From Epiperipatus broadwayi (lineage: Eukaryota; Onychophora; Udeonychophora; Euonychophora; Peripatidae), in assembly GCA_028023455.1 (NCBI GenBank), contig JAQFVV010012535.1, positions 1,426,001-1,490,000 of the forward strand: DNA of 64,000 nt, written 5' to 3'. Shown piece by piece: positions 25,701-36,952 of this stretch (its first letter is position 1; the number at the start of each line of letters is the position of its first letter). The notes under the pieces were generated by a model. It had not been told where the DNA came from. It searched no databases and was given only the letters and a program-made list of their open reading frames with translations. Both the position numbers and the translations under genes were made by a program.

Positions 25701-26555
25701 GGGTTGATGGATGTTAGGAATAACAACAGAATATTTTTACTCTTAATAATGGTCAAACTGAGTATCCAGCTATATTTCCTGACCATCATTCCCATCAAAC
25801 ATGTCTAAGTACAAAGAAAGTCACTCTATATATTTATTTATTTAAAATATTTCTGCCATACTGCAGATTAGGGTGCCATCTCTAAAATGAGAAATATCTT
25901 GATGTCAGATTCAAATGATATGACTGGATTATGTATTTGTAATGAATAGTCTGACAAAAATCAGATGAAAGACAACAAACAGGTAATGCTAATTCTACAT
26001 TGTCAATTATTGTTACATGTTGGAATGAGACATTTAAAATTGGCATCTACAGAAAACTGTATAATTCCTGGTTTAGTTAGTCAGTGCATTAATTAGATTT
26101 TTTTTCATTCCATAATAATATGATTTTCAGCTATTGCTTAGTTTTCCATGTTAGCCGTGTTAATAATTCACAAATTAGTTCTATTACTTTAATCAGTTTA
26201 ATTTTCTGGGATATTGTTAATCAGAGTTTTTGCTAGTTAAATTGATCAAAAGTCCTTAATTATGATGATATTTCTTTCAAAGCTTTTTTTTTAAATACCA
26301 AAACTCTCATATTTTTTTTTTCTACGAACATTATTCCAGATTACACATAATAAATAAATCTAAGAACTTTTATTTATTATTACAAATTAATTTAAACAAA
26401 AAATTACATTATTTTTTTAATACTGTTTATAAATAAAAATGAAAGAAATAAATAGTTTGCAACTTTTAGAAAAAAAAATTAATTCCAACTTAGGTACTTT
26501 TGGTTATATTCTTTCTTTCTAATATATCTATGTTAATATGTGGATAGAAAGTGTG
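25701..26555. other. No recognised gene
   Basis: AT-rich sequence with no homology seen on either strand. It ends at the left arm of the inverted repeat around the RTE element. Confidence 0.4.
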
Positions 26556-26880
26556 TCTGAACCAGTATAATATAAATACATTAAAGCAGTCCCCCCTAAA
26601 CAATATCAAGAATCTCAATCTGTTCATTGTGAAGGCAATCTTTTTTATTATGATAAAAGTGGCTATCCTTCTTTATCTATGGTCTAATATTTTTATATAG
26701 ACACTAAAGATTGCTACTTGATTGAAAGATATTGAAATTAATTCAAAGTAGTTTAAACAGGCCACTATAACCTTTCTTTTTGAAAGCAGATTAACAAATA
26801 ATACAATTTTTACTTTCACACTGCTATGAAATCATATAGTACTTAAATAATAAAGCTAATAATGCTCAAGGTTAGACTTT
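26556..26880 (+). repeat. Left arm of inverted repeat flanking the RTE element
   Basis: Reverse complement of about 30226-30570. Shared words include AAACAATATCAAGAATCTCAA, TGATAAAAGTGG, CTTTATCTATGG, CTAAAGATTGC and AATAAAGCTA. Identity is imperfect, suggesting an old element. It ends about where the RTE 5' UTR begins. Confidence 0.75.
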
Positions 26881-29800
26881 GATTCCTCTTGGAGGCCTTA
26901 AAGGAACCGAGCAGGGTAAATTCCTAATGTCCACTCCATACGTTTTTGTCGTTGCAGCTGTTATTACTATGTGATTATTCATATAGTATATGAACATGGA
27001 TGGGCTGCTCACCAACACGCATTAGCCAGCGTGGTGAGTTTATTGGCTTTTTACCTCTGAGTTTAAGATCAAGAAACACCATGGCCTTTCTTCTCAGTGC
27101 CTGATAAGGCAGAATGAATGTTTGTGTAAATGATAAAATATTTTTCCAATACATATATACAATTATGACAGACAAAAATAAAGCATGGCCCTTATTCCCA
27201 GGAGGCTGTAAAGTCACTAACCAAGGCAGCGGTTGGTGGCCGAAGGCGGAGGGTGCTAAGAATCCCCTGATTGCGGACTCAGGCTGCCATTTGATGACGA
27301 CTTTTTATTTAGGTACTTACAACTGCAGATCACTTTCAAGTGAAGGAATATTGCAAGAATTAGAAGAAGAACTGTCTTATATTAAATGGGACATTATTGG
27401 ACTTTGTGAAGTTAGAAGAAAAGGTGAAGAAACAATTGATTTAAAAAGTGGACATATACTCTATTATAAAGGCACACATATTGGAAATACAAGTGGAGTA
27501 GGATTCATTATAAATAAAAAGTGGAAGAACAATATTGTGGAGATTGATGGTGTATCGGACAGAGTGGCAAGATTAGTTATACAACTTAATAGCAGATACC
27601 AAATGCAGATAATTCAGGTTTATACCCCAACAAGTTCTCATAGTGATGAAGTAGTAGAAGATTTTTATATGGATGTACAAAAGGCTTTTGATCAGAGTAA
27701 ACAACATTTTAAAATTGTTATGGGAGACTTTAATGCTAGAATTGGTAGACAAATGAAAGATGAAATTGCTGTAGGTAATTTTGGTTATGGTAATAGAAAT
27801 GAGAGAGGACATAGACTTGTGGAGTTTGCAGAAAAAGAAAAACTTTATATTATGAATTCTTTTTTTGAGAAAAATATTAAAAGGAAATGGACATGGAAGC
27901 ATCCAAATGAAGGTACAGCAGAATTGGATTATATTTTGACTAACAGGAAATACATATTTCAAAATTGTAATGTTCTTAATAAATTTAATACAGGAAGTGA
28001 TCATCGATTAATAAGGTGTAAGTTACGTGTTAATGTAAAACCAGAGCGACAAAAATTATTAAGAAAAACAATATTTACAGTTGATATTCCTAATCTTCAG
28101 AAACATTCTAATGAATTTAAATTAGAACTTACAAATAGGTTTCAAGTGTTAGGAGATTTTGAACATGATACAGATTTGAATGAAATTAATATGAAAATAA
28201 CTGATACACTTTTAAAAACTGCAACAAAGATAGCAGGTAGAAAAAAGCAACAATTGACTAATAAAATTTCTACTGAGACTAGAGAATTTATGAAGAAAAG
28301 AAGAAATATGAAGATATACAAAAATGATGTATTAAAAAGAATTGATTATCTCGAATTTTGTAAAATGGTACGGAAAAGAGTTGAAAATGATATAAGAAAG
28401 TATAACTGTGAAATAGCAAGGAAAGCTGTAGAAGAAAATAAAGGTCTCAAGAATGTTAAACAACATTTTGGTATTGGTAGGAAATTTATATCTGCAATAA
28501 GAAAAAAAGATGGAATTACTACTAAAAAGAGAGATGACATCATGAAATTGGTAGAAGATTTTTATCAAGAATTATATAGTAATAAAGAACAAGTATCTCC
28601 TATATCTATTACATCTTCTGAATTGGCCAGAATTTTAAATGAAGAAGTGAGACATGCAATTAAATGTATGAAGAAAGGAAAGGCTCCAGGAAATGATGGA
28701 ATTATAATTGATATATTAAAAGAAGCAGGTGAAGAAATAGAAATAATTTTAGCAAAGTTATATACCAAATGTCTAAATGATAAAGATGTACCGGAAGATT
28801 GGAAGAATGCAGTAATAATATTAATATTTAAAAAAGGTGATAAAGAAGATATTAGAAATTACAGACCTATCAGCCTTTTATCAGTTTTATATAAAAATTT
28901 TTACCAAGATAATTACAACTCGTCTACAGAGAACTTTGGATTTCCATCAACCAAGAGAACAAGCTGGATTTAAAAGTGGTTTTAGTACAATAGATCATAT
29001 CCAGGTATTGAGGGAAGTCATAGAAAGGACAAATGAATATGAGTTGTCATTATGTTTTGGATTTGTAGATTATGAAAAGGCATTCGATTCTATACACATT
29101 TCTTCAGTGATTAAAGCATTGGATCATCAAGGTATAGATCCAGGATATTGTCATATTTTAAAGAATATTTATAAAAATGCAACAGCAACAATTAGATTAC
29201 ATAATAATACTGGAAAAATCAACATTGAGAAAGGTGTAAGACAAGGTGATTCCATATCTCCAAAACTTTTTACAGCAGTGCTACAAGAAGTATTTTGTGG
29301 ATTGAAATGGGAAACTAAAGGAGTGAAAGTAAATGGAGAGTATTTAAGTCATTTAGATTTCGCAGATGATGTAGTTGTTTTTGCAAATAATGCTTCAGAG
29401 CTGCAGGAAATGTTGCAGGAGTTAGCAGATGAAAGTAGAAAAGTAGGACTAAAGATAAATGTTAAAAAGACTAAAGTAATGTTTAATCGATTTGCCCAAA
29501 ATATAAAAATAAAGATTGATTATGAAGAATTAGAAGAAGTTAACAGTTACAAATACCTTGGTCAGATTATTAATACAGATGGAAATATAATGGAGGAAAT
29601 TAATCATAGAATTAAACTTGGTTGGAGTGCTTTTGGTAGAAATAACTTGATACTAAAAGGAAATATGCCTATGTGTTTGAAAAGGATGGTTTTTAACAAA
29701 TGTGTTTTACCAGTTCTTACTTATGGATCTGAGACTTGGACACTTAATAGAAGAGCAATACAGAGACTTCAGACCACTCAAAGGAGTATGGAGAGATGTA

Positions 29801-30135
29801 TGGAGAGAGTAACAAGAAGAGATCGAAAACACAATGTATGGGTAAGACAACAAACAGGTGTTACTGACCTTATTGAAAAAATTAAAAGATTGAAATGGAG
29901 TTGGGTTGGACATATTGCTAGAAGAGATGATAATAGATGGACAATTGAAATTTTAAATTGGATTCCAAGAGATTGTAAAAGACCCAGAAAGAGACCACAT
30001 GTGAGATGGATGGATGAAATAAGAAAATGTGCAGGAGTGTTGTGGAGAAGAGAAGCTAAAGATCGGAGAAGATGGATTAAACTTGGAGAGACCTTTATCC
30101 TGCAGTGGATTGATAATGGTTGATGATGATGACAC
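26881..30135 (+). mobile_element. Near-complete RTE-clade LINE (copy 1)
   Basis: The longest copy of an RTE-type non-LTR retrotransposon here, about 3.25 kb. It has a GC-richer 5' UTR (26881 to about 27290, including GTGTTGGTGAGCAGC on the minus strand), one long endonuclease-RT gene, and a 3' end of short TGATGATGATGA repeats right after the stop codon. Such tails are a hallmark of RTE elements. Related copies lie at 12140-12763 (+), 42219-43946 (-) and 63595-64000 (+). The copy sits inside an inverted repeat (26556-26880 and 30226-30570). Confidence 0.9.
27114..30123 (+). pseudogene. RTE endonuclease-reverse transcriptase, single frameshift
   Basis: It encodes an APE-type endonuclease joined to a reverse transcriptase, which together nick target DNA and copy the element RNA by target-primed reverse transcription. 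In the first frame (27114-28973) the endonuclease motifs are intact: TYNCRSL (Asn70), LCEVRRKGE (Glu99), QVYTPTS (Tyr170), MGDFNARIG (Asp205, Asn207), LDYIL (Asp272) and GSDHRLI (295-297). RT blocks 1-2 follow ([17 protein letters not shown]). The rest of the RT is in a second frame to 30123 with FGFVDYEKAFDS, VRQGDSISPK and FADDVVVF, and an RTE C-terminus (RPHVRWMDEIRKCAG). A run of five Ts near 28899 has one more T than the minus copy at 43.4 kb, and this shifts the frame. The initiator may be the ATG near 27293 rather than 27114. Confidence 0.88.
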
Positions 30136-30139
30136 GAAA

Positions 30140-30590
30140 GCAGTTCATGCCTTGACAACAAACATTGAGATTCTTGGTATTGTTTAGTTGCGGACTACTT
30201 TCATGTATTTATGTTTATAAACCAGTCTAGCCTTGAGCATTACTAGCTTTATTGTTTAAGTAATATATAGTTTCAGTGCAGTTTGAAAGTTAAAATTGTT
30301 TCTTTGTTAATTGTGCTTTCAAAAAGACAGATTTTAGAAGCCTGTTTAATGAGGTTTCTTTAAACTTTTCTGAATTAATTTTTATCTCTTTTAGTCAAAT
30401 GGCAATCTTTAGCATCTATATAAATATATTAGTCCATAGATAAAGGTAGGTATCCACTTTTATCATTTTGCCTTGACAACAAACAGATTGAGAATTTTGG
30501 TATTGTTTGATATTGTTTAGGTGTGGACTACTTTCATGTATTTATATTTATAAACCCATCTAGCCTTGAGCACTATTAGCTTTACTATAT
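30140..30590. repeat. Right arm of inverted repeat plus partial tandem copy
   Basis: The word CCTTGACAACAAACA starts at about 30152 and again at 30471, each followed by GGTATTGTTTAG and TTTATAAACC. This gives a ~320-bp unit with a second, truncated copy. The part at 30226-30570 is the inverted partner of 26556-26880. Confidence 0.75.
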
Positions 30591-32880
30591 GTGTATATAT
30601 ATTACTTAAATAAGTTATATTCATGCTAAAATTTTAAAAATCTGAAAGACATGAAAATGCTAGCATTGTAATTTGGTTGAAATTATAAAAAATGTCAAAT
30701 TATAGAAATCCAGATTAATAGTATTTTATCTATAATAAATTTTAGATTTTATAGTTCATTATTCTTTGTGATTGATTGATTAGTTTCAGAAAAAAAATAT
30801 ATGATGATCAAATGTGTGAATAATGAATGCAACCCAAACTTCCATAAAAAATATTAATAATATTTGATTGGAACTGAATCACACTAAAACTATGACATTC
30901 ACACTTATGTATTGGCAAGATGATATGTATGCAGTATTTAGCATTGATATTTTGCATTATTGTTGATATATTCTTTTCTAATTAAAACTAGTTTTAGTTA
31001 TTGCAGTCTTTTTTATGATTGACAATTTTATTTTTTTAAAAAGTGAAAGTTAGAAAACTTACTTTTTATATTATGTAAGACATTTCCTAATTTAAATAGA
31101 AATCTAATTCTTATTGAGTTGTGAAGAATGAGGTTTAGAATAAACCACAACTAAAACGAGAGCACAAAACTTTGTCTCATTTAACTTTTTCAATAACTGA
31201 TTAGAATAGGAGTTTATTATTTTTAATTTATAATATTAATTTATATTTCCTTCTACAGTTGGCTTTTTGCTAAGTTTTACATGCTCCTTAAATATTATTA
31301 TATATGTATATCCTTTAGAAAAATAACCTCATTCTGACATCTATAATATAAACCAGTCTATAATTTTATTTTATTTTTAAAAATTGAATAGTTATTATGC
31401 AGTAGTTCACATTATGATGTTTGAATACCAAAGGGATAGATAAGACTTTAATCTAGGATTTCTTAGTTCTCAAGTTTACCATGCTACAAGTGGACTAATC
31501 AACTCAACTTGTAATATTTAGAGTAATGATAGAATAACATCTTTGAAAAACATTGGTTTCTGGATTAAAGTTTCATATTTTCTTCTGATGCTTAAATATG
31601 TCATCTTCTATATTACTAACTTCATTTATTAGATGTCAGTAAAGGAATAAATACATATACATGTATTTGAAATTCCCCATAGTTATATTATTCCAGACAC
31701 ACTCCCTTTAAAATAATGAAAGTTAAAATTTTAGCTTTTATTATACATTTGTATTTTTATATGTGTAAATATATATATACATTATATTGCCATAGTCTGA
31801 ATATATATTGTGTGTTCTAGTAAAACGGTGATTGATTGGTGACCAAGTTTCTCGCCAAGCTGCCTTCAGCATCATTCCTGAATCAAAGCATGTTACATGC
31901 CGACATAGTTTAGCTTTTATCCACAAAAATTTTAAGGCATTAGCATGTTTGGATTATGAGTTTTGACTTAAAATGGGTCAAAGTGTTTTGTATCTTGTGC
32001 TAGCTGAACATTCAAAATGATTCAATTGTGTATGGAAATGAAGCCATGAAGCTCAATAATATTTTTAATTAATTTGCAAGATCTTATTATGATAGGAAGA
32101 ACATTGAAAATGAAGGTTTGAAACACTCTGTCATAACTACAGGCATGATAATGCCTTAAATTTTATGATATAAATTGCCAAACTATATTGCTATCTATCT
32201 TGATTCAGTGTTGGTTCTGCAGGCAGCTTAGAGAGGGAACCGATCATCTTTTCATTGGTACACTATATCATAATTGTTGTTTCAGTATGTTCATTTGTTA
32301 AATTATTGTTATCAGGAATTGATAATTGAATGAGCTCTGTACTCATTTTATTATCCAAGCTTGTTTACCTATATGAATATTCTATTGATTGCTTATATGA
32401 TTTGAGACGTTTATTTATTTTTAGTATGAAGTATATTTTTAATAATTTAGAGCAGAGGTCCTTAAAATATTATAAATATTACAATTGGAATATGAATCAT
32501 TTATTTATGATACCAGTAATTATGAAAGTAGTCTTAAGTTCTACACTTTTAATCTGAAAATATTGTCTTTTGTTTATATAAAAAATAGGAAATATTTTTC
32601 TATGATCAAAAAAAAGAAAAATCAAAATCCTTTTTTCTTCATTATTTCAAATATAATAGATTATTTTCAAAACTAACAATAAATTCAAAAATAGACTTTT
32701 GTAAAAACAATTATTGGATTTTATTTAAAAAAGTACCAAAAAGTCAATAAATGTATTCATTTCTATTTGATATTAATAATTATATATTATAAATTAGGCC
32801 TAATGTTTAGATTTCATAATATTTTTAGTTTATGCTGTTCATAAAGCTTTTAAGATATTTTTGAGAAACCAATAATATAT
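30591..32880. other. No recognised gene
   Basis: AT-rich sequence without protein or RNA homology that I can see. A slightly GC-richer patch at about 31800-31930 is open on the minus strand for 61 codons but matches nothing recognised. The stretch ends with ATATAT, the left target-site copy of the LTR element. Confidence 0.4.
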
Positions 32881-35052
32881 TGAACCTGATTGAAATCCGG
32901 TTCAATGGTGTTGTTATTAAACAAAAAAAAAAAAAAGAAATTTATTAAGCTTTTAATTTTAATTAAATGAAGAGTTTAAATTTGCTATATTATTTAAAAA
33001 GAATGCGTGTATCCAAGTATACACACGTTTATATGTAAAACAGATTTTTTAAAAATGTTTATCAATTTATTTTAAAATAGTTTTCATATACCGCCTGTTT
33101 TTAAATCCATTTGATTTAAAAACAAGCTGGCTAGTTAATTGCATTCCTGTGGCTTTTATTTTAAAGAGTGGAGATTTGATTTTTATGTAGTTGTTTTCAT
33201 TTCAATAATCCCTGGGTAGAATTCCTAGATAGATTGAGTGGGAGATTAATATTTGCCCTGCCTAAGGCGAAGAAATTGAACAACAAGGAAAGTGTTTCAC
33301 GGGAAATGGAGCAACGTATAAATAGCCCCGAAAATTTGGAGTGTCAGTTAATTCATTGTTCGTTGATAGACAAGCTGTTTATCAAGTGAGAATTTATATC
33401 AGCACGGACATTTAATTTCTTAAAGGACATCAGCTGTGATTAAATACTTTTGCCTACAACAAAATGAAAAATTCTATACTTGTTACCACCACCCGAATGG
33501 CTTGCTAACTCCACAAAAGACGGATACCTGACTTCCAAGTTTGCTCCAGTAATGCCTTGAACACCTAAAAGAAGCCGGAACCTCTCTACATCTACCTTGC
33601 TGCCTAAAGAACCTGAAAATGAACTTAAGTAAAAGTGCGCACTCTACGTGAACATTGCTTTTACCGAAAGGTAACTATTTTCGTTTATATTCTTCCCAGG
33701 GTAAATTAATTCTCATTAAATCTCTGCTCAATCTAATCATAAATATGTATTCTTAAATCAATATAGCCTCATAGTTAATATTTGCTCTAATTTCCAATAT
33801 TTTGTAGTGTGTCTTGGAATCTTAGTTTTAAGATTCCAATTTGCTTTCAGTTTTGTTTATTGGAGAGTGACGAATGAGTTTTATATTTTATGCCTCGCTT
33901 TTGTAAATGCTTTAGCAGTCTTGTATATATTTTTTTTTATGCTTACCTGTAATTATTTAGTATTCAATAATTAATTTTATACTCTATGTTTGCCCTCTTG
34001 CTAAACCTCCAAAAATCTTTTGGCTGACGACTTTATTGTCTAATTTTCCGCAGGTGGAGATTTCGTTTCTAATATCTCTAAAAGCGGAAATTAGAATTGT
34101 GTTTTTCTTTGTAATTTTATAAGTCATCAGCAGGAGGATAAATTTTATCCTTTCTTAAATTACAGGTGAGCAATACTTTTGTTCTGCTAGAGTATTTAAA
34201 CTTTTGATATTTCGTACTCATGTGCACTCTCCGATAGATTTCTTTTTGTAGTTATTATGTGTGCTTTAAATTTATCAGAGCGTGTACTCAGAATTTGTTT
34301 GTAAGTTTATTTTCTTTTCTTTATTTGCTGGGGCAGACATAACTGTTTTTCTAATCATTTACTTGTCTTTTATTGGGACCATTAATTATTAATTTTAAAG
34401 TAATTTTCGCCAATCGTTTGGCTGGGATTCACCAGGTTTAATTGTTTCTTCGTTTCAATGATATTTTTCGATTGTTCTTGAGGTGGATCAATCACCGTTA
34501 TTTTAAATGTAGTAATTGGTGCAGTTCATACCGATATAAGGACATTCGAGATCTGACCATGCTTAGATCTCGGAAAGCTCATCGGCACTGGGTTCTTTGA
34601 TTTATTTCAGGGGCATATGGTTTAAATATCTGAAAGTGAAGACCAATGTTTAGGTGAATCCTCTGCTGAATGAAATTTGCTTCCTCCCTTTTAAATTTGT
34701 TTATTAGAAGATCAGTCAGTCTGTCATAGCTTTGCCTTTAGTATGCCTGGTACACGCCTGAGTTAACCCCCATCTCTGGTGTCATAAACTTATATTTAAT
34801 AATTTATTTTCTCATAATAAAATTTATGAAATATGTTTAAACTTAATTTGGCTGACATTTGTCTTTGTGCTTTGTCTCAATTGTCTAAACAATTTAAGAT
34901 CTCTTGTTTCTCCCTGAGTCTAGTCGGCGCAAACCATCATCATCATCTATTCTGATCACAGTAAACAAATTTTCCAGATACGTAGTGGTCTGGTGGCGCC
35001 CTCTGTTGCAGAATAGATTGATAGACGAAATTAAAAGCTTTCGTCCGGCACA
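32881..35052 (+). repeat. 5' LTR, 2172 bp
   Basis: Direct repeat of 36953-39122 with a few percent divergence, mostly CpG transitions. It begins with a short inverted repeat, GAACC...GGTTC. It contains a core promoter near 33317-33350, splice-donor-like sites at 33671 and 34166, a poly(A) signal AATAAA at 34816-34821, and TGGCGCCCTCTG near 34993. U3 is therefore about 465 bp, and most of the LTR would be R-U5. Confidence 0.9.
33317..33350 (+). promoter_or_regulatory. TATA box and initiator of the 5' LTR
   Basis: TATAAATAG at 33317-33325 is followed, 29 bp from its start, by the initiator-like TCAGT at 33344-33348, which would put +1 at A33346. The same pair is intact in the 3' LTR (37387-37395 and 37414-37418). 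This spacing is that of a standard RNA polymerase II core promoter and divides U3 from R. Confidence 0.65.
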
Positions 35053-35065
35053 TAATAATTTTTTT

Positions 35066-35083
35066 TAGCGCTACCAATGTGAG
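35066..35083 (+). other. Candidate primer binding site
   Basis: TAGCGCTACCAATGTGAG lies 13 bp after the 5' LTR end and resembles TGGCGC-type primer binding sites with the second base changed. The match is imperfect and the priming tRNA is not identified. Confidence 0.3.
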
Positions 35084-35534
35084 GCTTCGAGTTTTCAAAC
35101 TCATGTGAGATTTTGTTTGGACAATTGAGAAAGATTTCAGGTGTAAGAGGCAAGATTTAGTAGGTGGAGGTTCGGTTTTGTTAATTATTGCATGTATTTT
35201 GGAGCAGTTTGGTAGAATGGGGTTCGTCTTTCTTTTTAATGAAATAATTTATAAACTGTAAAAGCGTATTTTCGAAAAGTCTATCGGAGTAATTTTATTT
35301 CAAGAGTTAAATATAGTTCGTCTTTCTTTTATATGAAATAAATTATAAACAGTAAAAAGTGTATTGTCTAAAAAGTCTAAGTTAATTTTTTTTGAAGAGT
35401 TAAATATAGTTCGTCTTTGTTATGAAATAATTTATAGAAAACAGTAAATAGCATTTTATTGGCTTTTAGAGTTTAGATTTTTTGTTTTTTTTTAAAAAAA
35501 AAGTTAGTATTGCGAATTTAATCTTTGTGTAAAA

Positions 35535-36862
35535 ATGGAAGTCAATGAAGAAAGCGACAGGGCGGCATGTGTAGAAGAAAGCCCTGTCTCATTTAAAAAC
35601 CCTCAAATTGTAGAAAAAGAAGAAAGTGAGTCACAGATGATGATGAAGATGTTGATGAAGTTGGTAATAGAAATAAAGGAGGAAATTAAGCAGGTCCAAC
35701 AGGCAATGAAGGAAGAAATTAGTGAAGTTAAGCAGGGCCAGCAGGCAATGAAGGAAGAAATGATTATGGAAATGAAAGAAATGAGACGAGAAATAATGGG
35801 AGAAGTAGAGAAGAATCAAGAAGCTATAAAAATTATGGAAAATGAGTTGAGAAATGATAGACAGGAAATGGAAAGTGTAAAGGAAGAGATAAAAGAAATG
35901 AAAGAGCAGCTAGACCAGGATAGCATTAGGTCTGCTAACTTAGAAACGAAAATAGTACTTGTAGAAGAAAAGATAGAGTATTTCATAATAGAATAGAAAG
36001 CCAAGATAATTTGAAAGCTGAGGTTGAACAAATGTGTCTAGATATGACAAAAGGCTTGGAATATAGGTTAGTTGAGATTGAAAACGAGTATAGAAACTCA
36101 GGAAGAAAAAGGCAGGAGGAAACCACCAGCAGATTCTGGGAAAAACAATTTTTTATTGAAGTATTTAAAGCAGAGGTGGGAGAAAGCCCCTTGACTCATC
36201 TGGAAAGTCTGGATAGCTTGTTTCGCATTCACGACTGGTCTGAAGATGATAAAGTTACACTCGCCGGTAGCCATCTGCAGGGAACAGCCTTGGATTGGTT
36301 GCGCACGTTGTTTACTAAACCCCATACATTTGAGGGTTACAGACGTTCCATTTTGAGGACCTTCTGGAGTGAAGTCAGACAAGATGGGATACTTTATAAG
36401 ATATCACAAGAGAGGTATCCTGTTAACCGTGGCGAAACGCACGCACAGTTTTTCTTTAGGCAGGTGGCAAAATTGAAATCTCTGACCGCGTTTCCTCAGT
36501 CGGATGATCAGATAATACGGACCATTCGTCATAATATGCCACCTACTGTACAGCAAATGATGATGAGTAATGGTAGTCGGTCAATTGAGGAAATGGCCGA
36601 GTTTATAACTCAAATAGATTACGGCAACATAGTAACAGAACCCATGGGCAGGTTTATTAGGGTAGACCATCAAGGCGATCAACGTCCCGTAAGAGGGAAC
36701 CACCTGACCGAGTTTAGATTTAAATTAGTCTGTTCGTTTTCTTTTGGTTTAGTAAAAAAAGATTTTGTTAATAAATTACGAGAATGGAGAAAGGTTTTGA
36801 TTAAAATGAAATATTGTTTTGTTTTTCATGAGTGCGAGGCAAACGTTCGGCCGAATTTCTAA
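35535..36862 (+). pseudogene. Gag protein, frameshifted between coiled coil and capsid-like core
   Basis: The first part (35535-35996, 153 codons) is very rich in Glu, Lys and Met and predicts a long coiled coil. The second part, open from about 35966 to 36862, carries a Retrotrans_gag-like core: LAGSHLQGTALDWLR, then FWSEVRQDGILYKI, then ETHAQFFFRQVAKLKSL and IIRTIRHNMPP. The frames differ and overlap near 35966-35996, so a small indel probably split one ~440-residue Gag. No CCHC zinc knuckle follows the core. After about residue 225 of the second part the protein turns into unrelated sequence (to the stop at 36862), which suggests a deletion junction near 36700 where the zinc knuckle and pol would lie. 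Gag packages the element RNA. Confidence 0.8.
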
Positions 36863-36952
36863 GAATATTTTTAAAGTGTTTATAGTTTTAAAAAAAAAAA
36901 AAAAAAGTTACAGGAATGTTTTGTTTTTTTTTTGATCACGTTTTGAGGCAGT

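Noticed and set aside
27573-28004. 143-codon minus-strand open frame
   Set aside because: It is the complement of the RTE endonuclease coding sequence.
29778-30161. 127-codon minus-strand open frame
   Set aside because: It is a shadow of the RTE C-terminal coding region on the plus strand.
35535-35996. Host coiled-coil protein gene
   Set aside because: It lies between two LTRs and continues, after a frame change, into a Gag core, so it is the N-terminal part of Gag.
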